Positions 43,734 through 57,111 of a stretch of 64,000 nucleotides of DNA are shown here, piece by piece. The translations under genes were made by a program, and so were the position numbers. The notes beneath the pieces were generated by a model that was not told the origin of the DNA, ran no database searches, and was given only the letters and a program-made list of their open reading frames with translations. The DNA is from Nesterenkonia sandarakina. Lineage in GTDB: Bacteria > Actinomycetota > Actinomycetes > Actinomycetales > Micrococcaceae. The stretch is from positions 119,112-183,111 of the forward strand of contig NZ_PVTY01000006.1 of NCBI RefSeq assembly GCF_003003175.1. The letters run 5' to 3'. The first letter of the stretch is position 1. Each line of letters begins with the position of its first letter.

Positions 43734-45406
43734 CCACCGCGCAGACCCGGACCTCTCGCCGGTCCGGCACCCGATCCAGCAACCGGTCCAGCAGGGAGAC
43801 CCAGGCGAGCCTGGTCGGTATGGGCGCTCTGCTGCGCTTCATGCTGCGGCGAGACCGGGTGCGGCTGAGCCTCTGGATCCTCGGCATCGGGCTGATGAGC
43901 TTCTATGTGGCCAACGCAGTCCAGGCGCTGGTCACCGACGAGGCAGAGCTGGGACAGATGGCGGGACTCTTCGCGGACCCGGTGGGACGGCTGATGACCG
44001 GTCCGGCCTATGGCATGGAGTCACCCACCTTTGAGCGGTTCTACGCGGCCGGCTATGTGCTCTTCATCTACATCCTCACCGCCTTGATGAGCATGTTCAC
44101 CGTCATTCGGCACACGCGCGCAGAAGAGGCATCAGGCAGGGCCGAGCTGCTCCGCGCCGATGTGCTGGGTCGGCACGCCACGCTCACCGCGGCGCTGGTC
44201 CTGGTGGTGCTGGCCAATGCTGGGGCAGCGACGCTGGTCCTCCTCGGCGCGCTCTCCGGCGGATTCGCGCTCGAAGGGTCGCTCCTGGTGGCCAGTTCCG
44301 GAGCCGCCGTCGGACTCTTCTTCGCCGCTGCGGCGGCCCTCTCTGCCCAGTTGACCGAGACCTCCCGTTCGGCGTCCGCCCTGACCGGGGCGCTGCTGGG
44401 GCTCGCCTATCTGATCCGGATGGCCGGGGACATGGCGGCCGTCGAGGGAACGACGCTCTCCTGGTTCTCTCCGCTGGGCTGGTCGCAGCAGACCGCGCCC
44501 TACGTCGAAGACCGCTGGTGGCCGTTGCTGCTGAGCCTGGCGCTGGCGGGCCTGGCCGTCCTCGGGGCCTTTGAGCTGAGCACCCGGCGCGACGTCGGGG
44601 CCGGACTGCTGCCGTCTCGACTGGGCAGATCCCATGCGCGCCCGGGGCTGGCGACTCCGATCGGCGTGGCGACGCACACCCTGCTCGGTGGACTGCGTGG
44701 CTGGGGGATCGCGGTGATCGCCTGCGCGGCGCTCTTCGGCGGCTACGCCGAATCCATGCTCGGCGCGGCTGAGGACCTGCCCGAGGAGTTCCGCAGCTTC
44801 TTCAGCGGAGACACGATCTTGCTGGGCTACCTGGCCTATATGTCGATGTTCCTTGCCCTCTTCGTGGCGGCCGCGGGCATCGGGGGGATCCAACAGCTGC
44901 GCGGTGAGGAGCGGGACGGGCGCGCCGAGCTGCTGCTCAGCGCGCCGCTGAGTCGCACCCGCTGGCTCGGCGCGCATCTCACCGTGATCCTGGGCGGGCT
45001 CAGCATCATGTTGCTGCTCACCGGCCTGGCCACCGCCGCCGCAGCGGTGGCGGTGCTCCAGGATGACTCCGACGGTCTCTTCTCCGAGATCCTGCTCTCG
45101 AGTCTGCATCAGGGGCCCGCGGTGCTGGCCGTGGTGGGTCTGACCTTCGCCGCCTTCGGCTGGGCGCCTCGATCAGCCGGCGTGCTGGGCTGGATCGTCC
45201 TCGGCTACGCGGCCGTGATGACGAATTTCGGCCCGCTGCTGGAGCTGCCGGACATCTTCTTCGAGTTCAACGTGTTCGGGCACCTCGCACAGCATCCGGT
45301 GGAGCCGATCACGTGGACGCCGGTGCTCGCCCTTTGCGCCATCGGAGTCGGCGGGATCGTCCTGGGATTCACAGGGTGGAGACGTAGGGAGATCAACAGC
45401 GGCTGA
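43730..45406 (+). CDS. ABC exporter permease of the polyketide-antibiotic exporter family
   Basis: A 558-residue protein with about 12 hydrophobic helices in two similar halves. Each half has an EE-SGRAELL or [10 protein letters not shown] motif ([20 protein letters not shown] and [20 protein letters not shown]), the hallmark of the two-repeat actinobacterial exporters such as Rv1217c. The substrate is unknown; family members export antibiotics and dyes. No TetR repressor is beside it, unlike many relatives. The pair sits between rpmH and dnaA. Confidence 0.9.
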   Translation: MTTAQTRTSRRSGTRSSNRSSRETQASLVGMGALLRFMLRRDRVRLSLWILGIGLMSFYVANAVQALVTDEAELGQMAGLFADPVGRLMTGPAYGMESPTFERFYAAGYVLFIYILTALMSMFTVIRHTRAEEASGRAELLRADVLGRHATLTAALVLVVLANAGAATLVLLGALSGGFALEGSLLVASSGAAVGLFFAAAAALSAQLTETSRSASALTGALLGLAYLIRMAGDMAAVEGTTLSWFSPLGWSQQTAPYVEDRWWPLLLSLALAGLAVLGAFELSTRRDVGAGLLPSRLGRSHARPGLATPIGVATHTLLGGLRGWGIAVIACAALFGGYAESMLGAAEDLPEEFRSFFSGDTILLGYLAYMSMFLALFVAAAGIGGIQQLRGEERDGRAELLLSAPLSRTRWLGAHLTVILGGLSIMLLLTGLATAAAAVAVLQDDSDGLFSEILLSSLHQGPAVLAVVGLTFAAFGWAPRSAGVLGWIVLGYAAVMTNFGPLLELPDIFFEFNVFGHLAQHPVEPITWTPVLALCAIGVGGIVLGFTGWRRREINSG

Positions 45407-45432
45407 CCTGCAATGACGCGGATGGGCCGAGT

Positions 45433-45467
45433 TGTTCCACAGGTCTGTCCACAGAAGCTGTGGAATA
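45433..45467. promoter_or_regulatory. DnaA boxes upstream of dnaA
   Basis: Three weak boxes, TGTTCCACA (45433-45441), CTGTCCACA (45445-45453) and TGTGGAATA (45459-45467), lie 41-75 bases before the dnaA GTG. They are placed for DnaA autoregulation. Confidence 0.6.
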
Positions 45468-45507
45468 CTATGGGCAGAATTTCACCGATGGACATGAGGG
45501 GAGCAGC

Positions 45508-47184
45508 GTGCCTGCTGAGTCAGAGATCGATGTGCCGCGCCAGTGGCAGCAGGTGCTCGCAGAGCTCCGGGAGAACCATGGCATCGGGGCACTGAACCTG
45601 ACCGATGTGGGACGAGCAGTGCCGCAGGGTGAACAGCTCCTCGGAGAGACCCTGCTGCTGACCGTCGCCGTGCCCCATGAGCGGGTGCGGGAGCTGATGC
45701 AGTCGACTCTGGCGGTGCAGCTCAGCAACGCGCTGCGCACGGTGTTCGGCAGGGAGGTGCTCTGCGCCTACGTGGTCGACCTCGAGATGTCCCAGCGCCA
45801 GCGTGAGAACACCCCCGAGAGCTCAGCCCCCTCGGCGCCGTCGGCCTCCTCGGCCTCGTCCACCGCGGTCGACGATCTCTACCCCGGCGAACCCGTGGTC
45901 GAACCGCCCCGGCGGGGACCTGCCTCGGACGCTGACCCCTACGACCGTGCCGAGCGGGCCCCCGAGCGCCGGGGCATCGGCAGAGGACGGGAGCGCGATG
46001 AGTTCGGTCAGCCGACCTTCGCGCCGACCGACTACTCGCAGTATGAACGGCCGGAGCCGACGCCGCGGGAGCAGCGCCTCGCTGAACGCCGTCCCCCCGC
46101 CCGGCCGGCCCCGGCGGAGTCCTTCACCGCCAGCGGCGGCGGCGAGTCCTATGAGACCTCACGGCTGAACCCGCGCTACACCTTCGACACCTTCGTCATC
46201 GGATCCTCCAACAGATTCGCCCACGCCGCCGCCAACGCTGTGGCCGAGGCGCCGGCGAAGGCCTATAACCCGCTGTTCATCTATGGAGACTCCGGTCTGG
46301 GCAAGACTCACCTGCTGCACGCCATCGGGCACTACGCACAGCGGCTGTATTCCGGCATCCGGGTGCGCTACGTGAACTCCGAAGAGTTCACCAACGACTT
46401 CATCAACTCCATCCGTGATGACGAAGGCGCCAGCTTCAAGCACCTCTACCGCAATGTCGACATCCTGCTGCTCGACGACATCCAGTTCCTGGCGGACAAG
46501 GAACGCACGGTGGAGGAGTTCTTCCACACCTTCAACACCCTCTACAACAACAACAAGCAGGTCGTCATCACCTCGGATCTGCCCCCGAAACAGCTCTCCG
46601 GCTTCGAGGAGCGGCTGCGGTCACGGTTCGAATGGGGCCTGATCACCGATATCCAGCCGCCGGAGCTCGAGACCCGGATCGCGATCCTGCGCAAGAAGGC
46701 CACCGCCGAAAACTTCTCCTGCCCCGACGACGTCCTGGAGTACATCGGCTCCAAGATCTCGACGAACATCCGAGAGCTGGAAGGTGCACTGATCCGTGTC
46801 ACGGCCTATGCCGCCCTGAACAAGCAGGCCGTGGACCTCTCCCTGGCCGAACAGGTCATGCGGGATCTGATCTCCGACGATCATGCCCAGGAGATCACCT
46901 CCGAGCAGATCATCAACGCCACCGCGGACTACTACAACTTCACCGTCGAGGAGCTGACCTCGAAGTCGCGCAATCGCACCCTGGTGACGGCCCGCCAGAT
47001 CGCGATGTACCTGCTGCGCGAACTCACCGAGATGTCCCTGCCGAAGATCGGACAGGCCCTGGGCGGACGCGACCACACCACGGTGATGTACGCGGAGCGG
47101 AAGATCCGTGAACTCATGGCCGAACGCCGCGCGGTGTTCAACCAGGTCACGGAGCTGACCAACAAGATCAAGCAGCAGCGCTGA
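45508..47184 (+). CDS. dnaA: Chromosomal replication initiator DnaA
   Basis: A 558-residue AAA+ initiator. Domain I ([19 protein letters not shown]) is followed by a long disordered domain II of about 120 residues. The AAA+ core has Walker [10 protein letters not shown] and Walker [15 protein letters not shown]. The domain IV DNA-binding signature is [16 protein letters not shown] chose GTG 45508 (VPAESEIDV), with GAGGGGAG just upstream; a longer frame would use the promoter region. Confidence 0.98.
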   Translation: MPAESEIDVPRQWQQVLAELRENHGIGALNLTDVGRAVPQGEQLLGETLLLTVAVPHERVRELMQSTLAVQLSNALRTVFGREVLCAYVVDLEMSQRQRENTPESSAPSAPSASSASSTAVDDLYPGEPVVEPPRRGPASDADPYDRAERAPERRGIGRGRERDEFGQPTFAPTDYSQYERPEPTPREQRLAERRPPARPAPAESFTASGGGESYETSRLNPRYTFDTFVIGSSNRFAHAAANAVAEAPAKAYNPLFIYGDSGLGKTHLLHAIGHYAQRLYSGIRVRYVNSEEFTNDFINSIRDDEGASFKHLYRNVDILLLDDIQFLADKERTVEEFFHTFNTLYNNNKQVVITSDLPPKQLSGFEERLRSRFEWGLITDIQPPELETRIAILRKKATAENFSCPDDVLEYIGSKISTNIRELEGALIRVTAYAALNKQAVDLSLAEQVMRDLISDDHAQEITSEQIINATADYYNFTVEELTSKSRNRTLVTARQIAMYLLRELTEMSLPKIGQALGGRDHTTVMYAERKIRELMAERRAVFNQVTELTNKIKQQR

Positions 47185-47925
47185 CCCCGGCGGAGAACGG
47201 GTGAGGTTAAGTCAAGCTCGTCCCTGACACCTGTGGAGAAGCTCCTGCTCCACAACTCACACGGTTGTCATTTCCTGTCCCGATTGGGATTCAGCCCGGT
47301 TGACACGTTCGATCTCCACAGGTTTTCCCACATATCCACAGGCGGCGGTGGAGTTTTCCCGATTCTTGTTAACAGCTGTGGATAAAACGGTGCAACGAAT
47401 GGTGCAGAAGCGGCAATTTCTGTGGATAACTGCACTGCGCCTGGGGAATCGGTGGAGAGACCCGCTCAGAATCTCCCCTGCCGATGCACAGCCGAAGCGG
47501 GGAGGGTCCACCGCTGGGTGCACAGCGAAACTCGCACACGACGCAGGATGCAGGCGGTTATCCACAGATTCCACAGCACCTGTTAACACTTCTGACCCTT
47601 AACCCTTTAAATGACAGAGAACAATCACCTGCCCCGCCCAAACGAGGAACCACAGCCAAGACCAGCGCCGATGACCACAGACCGATCCAGCAGCGTCACA
47701 CGCCACACTCCGGGATGCAGGACACCTGGGTGGACCACCCTCAGTGCGGTCCACTGATCCCAGATCTTGTGGCTCACGGCTGGTCAGACGGCTCATATGG
47801 TGGTCGCTCTGATCGTTGCTGGCTTCTGCCTCGGTATTGCAGGTAAGCTCGACACTCGACACAGCCACCAGATGCTTGACATTTACCGCTGGGCTGTCGA
47901 AGAGCCACAAGAAGGGCAGGGATCA
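47185..47925. other. oriC: Replication origin oriC
   Basis: The 741-bp dnaA-dnaN gap. It has perfect DnaA boxes TGTGGATAA (47377-47385), TGTGGATAA (47421-47429) and TTATCCACA (47558-47566), plus weaker ones such as ATATCCACA (47332-47340), TGTGGAGAA near 47232 and GATTCCACA (47567-47575). AT-rich tracts at about 47360-47372 and 47581-47620 (TTAACCCTTTAAATG) are candidate unwinding elements. No gene is seen. The part from 47640 to 47925 has no boxes I would trust and probably holds the dnaN promoter. Confidence 0.88.
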
Positions 47926-49053
47926 GTGGAGTTCACTGTTGAGCGGGACGTTCTTTCCGAAGCAGTCTCATGGGCTGCCCGTTCGCTGTCTCCCCGGCCT
48001 CCGGCTCCCGTCCTGGCAGGACTGCACATCACCGCTGCCGACCAGACGGTCACCATCTCCAGCTTTGACCATGAGATCTCCGCGCAGCTTCACATCGAGG
48101 CAGATGTGAAGCAGGAGGGCACCATCCTGGTATCGGGACGGCTGCTCAATGACATCGTGAAATCCCTGCCGAATGCTCCGGTGACCGTGCACCTGCAGGA
48201 CTCTCGAGTCCAGCTGACCTGCCGTTCCTCGAAGTTCACGCTCTCGACCATGCCGGTGGATGAATACCCTGAGCTTCCCGGGATGCCGGAACTGGCCGGA
48301 ACCGTCGATGGCGCTGCCTTCGCCCGTGCGGTCTCGCAGGTCATCACCGCGGCCTCGAAGGACGACACCCTCCCGATCCTCACCGGCGTAAAGGTCGAGA
48401 TCGAGGGCGATACGATCACCTTCCTGGCCACTGACCGGTACCGGCTGGCGATGCGGGAGATCAACTGGTCCCCCGTCACCCCAGATATCTCCACCTCGGT
48501 GCTGATCAAGGCCAAGACGCTGAACGACGTCGCAAAGTCCCTTGCCGGCGCCGGATCGCTGCAGATCGCACTCTCGGAGTCCGCCGAGCTCGTCGGATTC
48601 TCCTCGGGTGGGCGCCGCACCACCTCGGTGCTGGTCGATGGGGACTACCCCAAGATCCGGCAGCTCTTCCCCGAAGAGACGCCGATCCATGCCGTGGTCG
48701 GCACCGCAGAATTCATCGAGGCGGCTCGGCGCGTGTCGCTGGTCTCCGAACGCAACGGCCATGTTCGCCTCCAGTTCACCCAGGACAACGAGGTCATCCT
48801 TGACGCCGGGGTCGACGACGCCGCCTCCGCCTCCGAGGTCATCCCGGCCACCCTCACCGGTGAAGCCATCACGGTGGGATTCAATCCGGCGTACCTCAAC
48901 GAGGGCCTCAACGTCATCGACACCGACTTCCTGCGCTTCTCCTTCGTCTCCGCTCCCAAGCCGGCGATGATCACCGGTCAGGCCGAGGCCGAGGGTGAGA
49001 AGTCCATCGACTTCCGGTATCTGCTGATGCCAGTGCGCCTGATCAACTCCTAG
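47926..49053 (+). CDS. dnaN: DNA polymerase III sliding clamp (beta subunit)
   Basis: A 375-residue clamp of three similar domains. The N-terminus EFTVERDVLSEAVSWAARSL, the mid-protein ITFLATDRYRLAMREI, and the C-terminal RYLLMPVRL end are all typical. The start is GTG 47926, with AGGG upstream. recF follows after 21 bases. Confidence 0.97.
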   Translation: MEFTVERDVLSEAVSWAARSLSPRPPAPVLAGLHITAADQTVTISSFDHEISAQLHIEADVKQEGTILVSGRLLNDIVKSLPNAPVTVHLQDSRVQLTCRSSKFTLSTMPVDEYPELPGMPELAGTVDGAAFARAVSQVITAASKDDTLPILTGVKVEIEGDTITFLATDRYRLAMREINWSPVTPDISTSVLIKAKTLNDVAKSLAGAGSLQIALSESAELVGFSSGGRRTTSVLVDGDYPKIRQLFPEETPIHAVVGTAEFIEAARRVSLVSERNGHVRLQFTQDNEVILDAGVDDAASASEVIPATLTGEAITVGFNPAYLNEGLNVIDTDFLRFSFVSAPKPAMITGQAEAEGEKSIDFRYLLMPVRLINS

Positions 49054-49074
49054 TCGCTGGCAGCCCAGGAGACC

Positions 49075-50352
49075 ATGCGGATCTCACAGCTCACGCTCAC
49101 CGATTTTCGCAGCTACGCCCAGGCGCAGCTGACGCTGCAGCCTGGCCCCAATGTCCTGCTCGGCTTCAACGGCGTGGGAAAGACCAACATCGCCGAGGCG
49201 ATCGGCTATCTCTCCACCCTGAGCTCACATCGGGTCAGCCAGGACGGCCCGCTGGTCCGCCACGGGGAGCAGCAGGCGTTCATCCGGGCCGATGCGCATC
49301 GCGGAACCCGGCAGGCGCTGCTCGAGGTGGAGATCAACCCGGGCCGCAGCAATCGGGCGCGGATCAATCGCGGCAATCCGGTGCGCGCCACCGATGTGCT
49401 GGGAATCCTGCGGACGGTGCTCTTCGCCCCTGAGGATCTCGAGCTGATCAAGGGTTCGCCCACCGTCCGGCGCAGGCTCCTGGACGACCTCGCAGTCCAG
49501 CTGCGCCCCGTCCTGGGCCGGGTGCGCCTGGACTACGAGAAGGTGCTCAAGCAGCGCAACGCGCTGCTCAAATCGATCCGGCACCAGGGTTTCACCGCCA
49601 CCCACGAGTCCACGCTGGCAGTCTGGGACCACCAGCTCGCCGAAGCCGGATCCCACCTGCTCAAGGCGCGACTGCAGATGCTCAGCGCGCTGCGCCCGCA
49701 TGTCGCCACCGCCTACGAGCAGCTCTCGGGCAGCGTGCGCACCGCACGGGTGAAGTACCTGAGCTCCCTGGACGGCGAAGCGCCGGGCGCTCGAGACTCG
49801 AGCGCCGATGCACCGGGCCCCGCCGACCCGCCGGACGCCGATGATCTCTCCACCGCGCTCCCGGATCCCGGCGCCGCCGATGTCGCGTCTCTCGACGTCT
49901 CCGCCCTGGAGTCCTTCTCCCGCGAAGATCTCGCGGCGCTGATGGTCCAGCGCCTGAGCGCCGTCCGGCGCGAGGAGCGTGACCGCGCGATCACCCTGGT
50001 GGGGCCGCATCGCGACGACATCGCCTTCACCCTGGATGAGGTTCCGGTCAAGGGCTTCGCCTCCCACGGGGAGACCTGGTCCTTCGCGCTTGCCCTGCGC
50101 CTGGCGGCCTACCGCGTGATGGTCGACGACGACCCCAGCGAAGGCGCGCAGCCGGTGCTGATCCTCGACGACGTGTTTGCCGAGCTCGATGCCCGTCGTC
50201 GTCGTCGGCTCGCCGAACTGGCCGCCGAGGCGGAGCAGCTCATCGTGACCGCCGCGGTCGACGACGACGTCCCGGCCAGCCTCATGCACAACGCGCTGCG
50301 GGTGGAATCGGTGGACCAGATCAGCCAGGTGACCGTCCATGAACGGGATTGA
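49075..50352 (+). CDS. recF: DNA replication and repair protein RecF
   Basis: A 425-residue SMC-like ATPase for gap repair. It starts MRISQLTLTDFRSYAQAQL, with Walker A GFNGVGKTN, the signature region LVGPHRDDIAFTL and Walker B PVLILDDVFAELDARRR. An insert of about 45 Ala/Asp/Pro-rich residues (near residue 235-280) is longer than usual. It overlaps the next gene by 14 bp. Confidence 0.97.
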   Translation: MRISQLTLTDFRSYAQAQLTLQPGPNVLLGFNGVGKTNIAEAIGYLSTLSSHRVSQDGPLVRHGEQQAFIRADAHRGTRQALLEVEINPGRSNRARINRGNPVRATDVLGILRTVLFAPEDLELIKGSPTVRRRLLDDLAVQLRPVLGRVRLDYEKVLKQRNALLKSIRHQGFTATHESTLAVWDHQLAEAGSHLLKARLQMLSALRPHVATAYEQLSGSVRTARVKYLSSLDGEAPGARDSSADAPGPADPPDADDLSTALPDPGAADVASLDVSALESFSREDLAALMVQRLSAVRREERDRAITLVGPHRDDIAFTLDEVPVKGFASHGETWSFALALRLAAYRVMVDDDPSEGAQPVLILDDVFAELDARRRRRLAELAAEAEQLIVTAAVDDDVPASLMHNALRVESVDQISQVTVHERD

Positions 50353-50902
50353 AGACCAGATCCAGGACCACGAGGACGCCGCGAAGATCCTGCTGGCCAG
50401 GATGCGCGCGGCGGCCCGGGGCCGCGGCGAGCACCGGATGCGAGGGGTCCCGCGCGGCTCCTCCCTCGCCGGTGACCCGCGCAGCAGCGCCAAGGACGCC
50501 CAGGACCGTGCCAAGAGCTCCGGGAGTTCGAAGCCCGGCGCGGACCGGCGGGATCCGAACCTGCTCGGCGGAGTGGTCGGAGGTCTGATCAAGACGCGCG
50601 GCTGGAGCTCCCCGGTCGCGGTCGGATCGGTCATCGCCCGCTGGGAGCAGCTGGTCGGCACCGCGATCGCGCAGCACTGCAAGCCGGAGAAGTTCGAGAA
50701 CGGCGTGGTGGAGGTCCTCTGCGACTCCACCGCCTGGGCCACGAACCTCAAGCTCATGCAGCCGCAGCTGATGGACGTCTTCAACACCGAGCTGGGCCCC
50801 GGGATCGTCACCGGCCTCTCGATCCGCGGCCCCGCCGCGCCGAGCTGGAAGAAAGGCCGCTATTCGGTGCGCGGACGCGGTCCGCGCGACACCTACGGAT
50901 GA
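50339..50902 (+). CDS. DUF721 family protein (DciA-like)
   Basis: A 187-residue protein. The first 75 residues are polar and probably disordered. The DUF721 domain follows (VAVGSVIARWEQLVGTAIAQ, LCDSTAWATNLKLMQPQLM), ending with a basic tail. DciA proteins of this family load or assist DnaB helicase in bacteria without DnaC, and its place between recF and gyrB is conserved in actinobacteria. ATG 50339 lies inside the end of recF. Confidence 0.9.
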   Translation: MNGIEDQIQDHEDAAKILLARMRAAARGRGEHRMRGVPRGSSLAGDPRSSAKDAQDRAKSSGSSKPGADRRDPNLLGGVVGGLIKTRGWSSPVAVGSVIARWEQLVGTAIAQHCKPEKFENGVVEVLCDSTAWATNLKLMQPQLMDVFNTELGPGIVTGLSIRGPAAPSWKKGRYSVRGRGPRDTYG

Positions 50903-51163
50903 AACGCCAGGCTGCGATATGCCGCGCTCGGGCCCACCCAGTGGAACCCAACCTCACCCGACCATCCCTGCGCTGATCCCAGGGCCGTTCCTCGGCCGCT
51001 GAGAATGAACTCTGCCCGCTCACAGCGCCCAAAAAATACGATATTGGGGCATCGGCGCGGTAGACTGGACCGACGGCCCGAGCGTACCCACCACTCGGGC
51101 TGGTCTGTGTCATGACAAGGTCAGCAGCTCCGACCTTCCCGGCAACTCAAGGAGACGGCATAG

Positions 51164-53245
<2,082 letters not shown>

Positions 53246-53315
53246 GCCGCCGCCGGCCCACCGGGGCGCAGCCGCGAGACGATGCCGATTTTCCGCCTAA
53301 GGGAGAACACCACAC

Positions 53316-56042
53316 GTGAGTGACAACACCGAAGAACCGCAGGATTCGCAGAGCGGCCCGACCGAGGCTGTGGAGGGCGTCGTCGTCGGCGACGTCGTGA
53401 CCACCGACCGGATCCGCCAGATCGACCTGCAGACCGAGATGAAGCGGTCCTACCTGGACTACGCGATGGCCGTGATCGTGGGCCGCGCGCTCCCGGATGT
53501 GCGGGATGGGCTCAAGCCGGTCCACCGCCGCGTGCTCTACGCGATGTACGACGGCGGTTACCGCCCGGACCGCTCCTTCAACAAGTGCGCCCGCGTGGTC
53601 GGCGACGTGATGGGCAACTATCACCCGCACGGCGACTCGGCGATCTATGACGCCCTCTCGCGGCTGATCCAGGACTGGGTCATGCGCTACCCGCTGGCCA
53701 CCGGGCAGGGCAACTTCGGCAACCCCGGCGACGACGGCCCTGCGGCCCCGCGTTATACCGAGACCAAGATGGCCCAGCTGGCCATGGAGATGGTCCGGGA
53801 CATCAACGAGAACACCGTCGACTTCCAGGACAACTACGACGGCAAGCAGCAAGAGCCGGTCGTGCTGCCTTCGCGGTTCCCGAACCTGCTGGTCAACGGT
53901 TCCTCCGGCATTGCGGTGGGCATGGCCACCAACATTCCTCCGCACAACCTGCGCGAGGTCTCCGACGGCGTGAAGTGGTACCTGCAGAACCCTCAGGCCA
54001 GCCGGGAAGAGCTGCTCGAGGCGCTGCTGCAGCGGATCAAGGGACCTGACTTCCCCACCGGGGCGCAGATCCTGGGCACCCGTGGGATCGAAGAGGCCTA
54101 CCGCACCGGCCGCGGCTCGATCACGATGCGCGCCGTGGTCAGCGTCGAGGAGCTCCAGGGCCGCACCTGCCTGGTGGTCACCGAGCTGCCCTACCACGCC
54201 AACCCAGACAACCTGGCCCGGAAGATCGCGCTGCTGGTCAAGGACGGCAAGGTCTCCGGGATCGCGGATCTGCGCGATGAGTCCTCCGGCCGCACCGGTC
54301 AGCGCCTCGTCGTCGTGCTCAAGCGCGACGCCGTGGCGAAGGTGGTGCTGAACAACCTCTACAAGCACACCCAGCTGCAGGAGAACTTCTCCGCGAACAT
54401 GCTGGCCCTGGTCGACGGCGTGCCGCGCACGCTGAGCCTGGACGCCTTCGTCCACCACTGGGTCACCCACCAGATCGACGTGATCGTCCGACGCACCCAG
54501 TTCAGGCTCGACAAGGCCCAGCGCGAGGCGCACATCAAGATCGGCCTGCTCAAGGCCCTGGACGACCTGGACCGCGTGATCGCAACGATCCGCGCCTCCT
54601 CCACCGTCGACGAGGCCCGGCAGAACCTGAAGTCGCTGCTGGAGATCGACGACGACCAGGCCCAGGCCATCCTCGACATGCAGCTGCGCAAGCTCGCTGC
54701 CCTGGAGCGCCAGCGTCTGCAGGACGAGTACGACGAGCTGATGAAGATGATCGAGGACTTCCAGGACATCCTGGCCTCGGAGGACCGGCAGCGCCGGATC
54801 ATCAGCTCCGAGCTGGACACCATCGTGGACAAGCACGGCGATGACCGACGCACCCACATCCAGCTCGGCTACGACGGCGACATGTCCATGGAGGACCTGA
54901 TCCCCCAGGAGGACGTGGTCGTCTCGATCACCCGCGACGGCTACGTCAAGCGGACCAAGATCGACAGCTATCGCGCCCAGCACCGCGGCGGCAGGGGAGT
55001 CCGCGGCGCCCAGCTGCGCACCGACGACATCGTCGAGCACTTCTTCGTGACCACCACGCACCACTGGATCTTGTTCTTCACCAACCTCGGCCGGGTCTAC
55101 CGCACCAAGTGCTACGACCTGATCGAGTCCGGTCGGGACTCCAAGGGCCAGCACGTGGCGAACATCGTGGCCTTCCAGCCCGATGAGCACATCGCCGGAG
55201 TGCTGCCGCTGCGCACCTACGAGGATGCGCCCTACCTGGTGCTCGCCACCAAGCGCGGGCTGGTGAAGAAGACGGTGCTCACCGACTACGACACCCCCCG
55301 CCAGGCCGGTGTGATCGCGATCAACCTGCGCGAGGACGACGAGCTGGTCTCCTCCAAGCTGATCTCGGCCACGGATGACCTGATGCTGGTCTCCCGAAAG
55401 GGACAGTCGCTGCGCTTCACTGCCACCGATGAGGCGCTGCGGCCCATGGGGCGAGCCACCTCGGGCGTGACCGGCATGAAGTTCCGCGAAGAGGATGAGC
55501 TGCTGGCCGCCGATGTGGTCACGGAAGGCTCCTACGTGTTTGTGGTCACCGAGGCCGGCTATGCCAAGCGCTCCGATGTCAGCGAATATCGGGTCCAGGG
55601 CCGCGGCGGCCTGGGCATCAAGGTGGGCAAGCTGGTCGAGGACCGCGGCGATCTGGTCGGTGCCATGGTGGTCGAGGACGACGACGAGGTGCTGGTCGTC
55701 ATGGAGTCCGGCAATGTGGTCCGGTCTCCCGTCTCGGGCGTGCCCTCCAAGGGCCGTGACACCATGGGGGTCATCTTCGCGAAGCCGCGCAAGAATGACC
55801 GCATCCTCAAGGTCGCCCGGAACTCCGGAGTGACCCTGGCCGCCACCGGAGAAGCCGAGGCGGCCGCCGCAGAGGGCGCAGTCGAGGCCTCCAGCGCGGA
55901 GAGCCCGGCAGAATCCGAGGCCGCGCAGAACGGAACACCGGCGGCAGACGCAGTCCAAGCTGAGCGTTCTGAGACCGACGATGCAGTAGCGTTGGTCCCT
56001 GATGAAGCGGACCGGGATGAATCGGACCAAGATGATGCCTGA
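53316..56042 (+). CDS. gyrA: DNA gyrase subunit A
   Basis: A 908-residue cleavage subunit. The catalytic Tyr is in [13 protein letters not shown]. The quinolone region reads [18 protein letters not shown], with the susceptible-type Ser and Asp. The C-terminal beta-pinwheel has the GyrA box [10 protein letters not shown] and six repeat blades. An acidic Ala/Glu tail of about 70 residues follows. The start is GTG 53316, with AAGGGAG upstream. The DUF3566 gene begins 13 bases after the stop. Confidence 0.98.
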   Translation: MSDNTEEPQDSQSGPTEAVEGVVVGDVVTTDRIRQIDLQTEMKRSYLDYAMAVIVGRALPDVRDGLKPVHRRVLYAMYDGGYRPDRSFNKCARVVGDVMGNYHPHGDSAIYDALSRLIQDWVMRYPLATGQGNFGNPGDDGPAAPRYTETKMAQLAMEMVRDINENTVDFQDNYDGKQQEPVVLPSRFPNLLVNGSSGIAVGMATNIPPHNLREVSDGVKWYLQNPQASREELLEALLQRIKGPDFPTGAQILGTRGIEEAYRTGRGSITMRAVVSVEELQGRTCLVVTELPYHANPDNLARKIALLVKDGKVSGIADLRDESSGRTGQRLVVVLKRDAVAKVVLNNLYKHTQLQENFSANMLALVDGVPRTLSLDAFVHHWVTHQIDVIVRRTQFRLDKAQREAHIKIGLLKALDDLDRVIATIRASSTVDEARQNLKSLLEIDDDQAQAILDMQLRKLAALERQRLQDEYDELMKMIEDFQDILASEDRQRRIISSELDTIVDKHGDDRRTHIQLGYDGDMSMEDLIPQEDVVVSITRDGYVKRTKIDSYRAQHRGGRGVRGAQLRTDDIVEHFFVTTTHHWILFFTNLGRVYRTKCYDLIESGRDSKGQHVANIVAFQPDEHIAGVLPLRTYEDAPYLVLATKRGLVKKTVLTDYDTPRQAGVIAINLREDDELVSSKLISATDDLMLVSRKGQSLRFTATDEALRPMGRATSGVTGMKFREEDELLAADVVTEGSYVFVVTEAGYAKRSDVSEYRVQGRGGLGIKVGKLVEDRGDLVGAMVVEDDDEVLVVMESGNVVRSPVSGVPSKGRDTMGVIFAKPRKNDRILKVARNSGVTLAATGEAEAAAAEGAVEASSAESPAESEAAQNGTPAADAVQAERSETDDAVALVPDEADRDESDQDDA

Positions 56043-56054
56043 TGGAGGACTTCA

Positions 56055-56699
56055 GTGAGCGCAAGCAACGGCGCAGGTAATACAGGGAACCAGGCGGGAT
56101 CCTCCGCGGCGCGCCCGTCGACTCGGTTCCCCGCGCCTCGGCCTCGTGCCCAGGCGACCGGTGGGGCGACAACGTCCGCCCGACCCGCGTCGGACCAGGC
56201 AGGGGCACCGCGCCCCCGTCCCACCGCGGGTGCCCGACCCAGTGGGCAGGGCACACGTCCGGCTCAGGGTCAGCGTCCCTCCGGGAGTCGCCCGCAGCCA
56301 GGTCTGGTGCGTCCGACCCCGAAGGCGAAGGTCCGCAAGGCACGGCTGCTGATCTCCAAGGTCGACCCCTGGTCGGTGTTGAAGATGAGCTTCCTGCTCT
56401 CGGTGGCCCTGGGCATCATGACCGTGGTCGCGGCGGTCACGCTGTGGACCGTGATGGACGTCTCCGGAGTCTTCAACCGGGTCAACGAGCTGCTCGGACA
56501 GATCCTGGGCACCGAGGGCGGCGGAGGCTCCTTCCGTGTCGAAGAACTCGTCACCATCGCACAGGTCGCGGCCTTCGCCACGATCATCGCGGTGCTCAAC
56601 GTGGTGCTGCTGACCGTGCTCTCGATGCTCGCAGCGGTGCTGTACAACCTCTCCGCCTCGCTGGTGGGCGGGGTCGGGGTCACACTCACCGACGACTGA
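56055..56699 (+). CDS. DUF3566 domain membrane protein
   Basis: A 214-residue protein. About 95 disordered, Pro/Arg/Ala-rich residues precede the DUF3566 domain (KARLLISKVDPWSVLKMSFL, then two membrane helices, ending NLSASLVGGVGVTLTDD). DUF3566 genes follow gyrA across actinobacteria; in mycobacteria the CwsA/CrgA neighbourhood suggests a cell-division link, but no function is proven here. The start is GTG 56055, with GGAGG upstream. Confidence 0.93.
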   Translation: MSASNGAGNTGNQAGSSAARPSTRFPAPRPRAQATGGATTSARPASDQAGAPRPRPTAGARPSGQGTRPAQGQRPSGSRPQPGLVRPTPKAKVRKARLLISKVDPWSVLKMSFLLSVALGIMTVVAAVTLWTVMDVSGVFNRVNELLGQILGTEGGGGSFRVEELVTIAQVAAFATIIAVLNVVLLTVLSMLAAVLYNLSASLVGGVGVTLTDD

Positions 56700-56794
56700 G
56701 GGCGCCAGATCTGACGATTTGGCCCGCTCGCCGGGAGCAGGGTAATGTGTAGTGGTCGCCCTCGCGGGGGTGACGCACCTGAAACAAGGTGTCC

Positions 56795-56868
56795 GGGCGT
56801 ATAGCTCAGGCGGTTAGAGCGCATCGCTGATAACGATGAGGTCGGAGGTTCAAGTCCTCCTACGCCCA
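56795..56868 (+). tRNA. tRNA-Ile (GAT)
   Basis: A 74-base cloverleaf. The acceptor GGGCGTA pairs with TACGCCC. The D-loop is AGCTCAGGCGGTTAGAGC, the anticodon loop CTGATAA gives GAT, and the T-arm holds GGTTCAAGTCC. No CCA is encoded after the discriminator A. Confidence 0.97.
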
Positions 56869-56891
56869 CCCCGGACTCCAAGGAGGGAAAC

Positions 56892-57005
56892 ATGAAACGT
56901 ATCGTCTTTGTGGCTCTCTCTGTGGCGGGCATCCTCGGCTATCGCCAGTGGCGACGCGCCGAGGACACCCGGCAGGTCTGGTCTCAGGCAACAGATTCGC
57001 TCTGA
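56892..57005 (+). CDS. DLW-39 family small protein
   Basis: A 37-residue protein between tRNA-Ile and tRNA-Ala. It begins MKRIVFVALSVAGILGYRQW, a short hydrophobic N-terminus, and ends in QVWSQATDSL, the family's terminal D/x-L/V-W-x-x-A-T-D pattern. GGAGGGAA precedes the ATG. DLW-39 proteins are actinobacterial and of unknown function. Its position beside the gyrA-linked tRNAs supports the call. Confidence 0.8.
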   Translation: MKRIVFVALSVAGILGYRQWRRAEDTRQVWSQATDSL

Positions 57006-57024
57006 TAACCTGAGAAGCACCTTC

Positions 57025-57097
57025 GGGGGCATGGCGCAATTGGTAGCGCACCTGCTTTGCAAGCAGGGGGTTAGGGGTTCGAGTCCCCTTGCCTCCA
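57025..57097 (+). tRNA. tRNA-Ala (TGC)
   Basis: A 73-base cloverleaf. The acceptor GGGGGCA pairs with TGCCTCC (one G-T pair). The anticodon loop CTTTGCAAG gives TGC, and the T-arm holds GGTTCGAGTCC. The CCA is not encoded. Confidence 0.96.
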
Positions 57098-57111
57098 CCC
57101 GAGGAAAGCAA

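Noticed and set aside
51037..51066. Sigma-70 promoter before gyrB (ATATTGGGG with TAGACT)
   Set aside because: The spacing between the possible -35 and -10 is too short (11-14 bases) to be trusted, so I did not list it as a feature.
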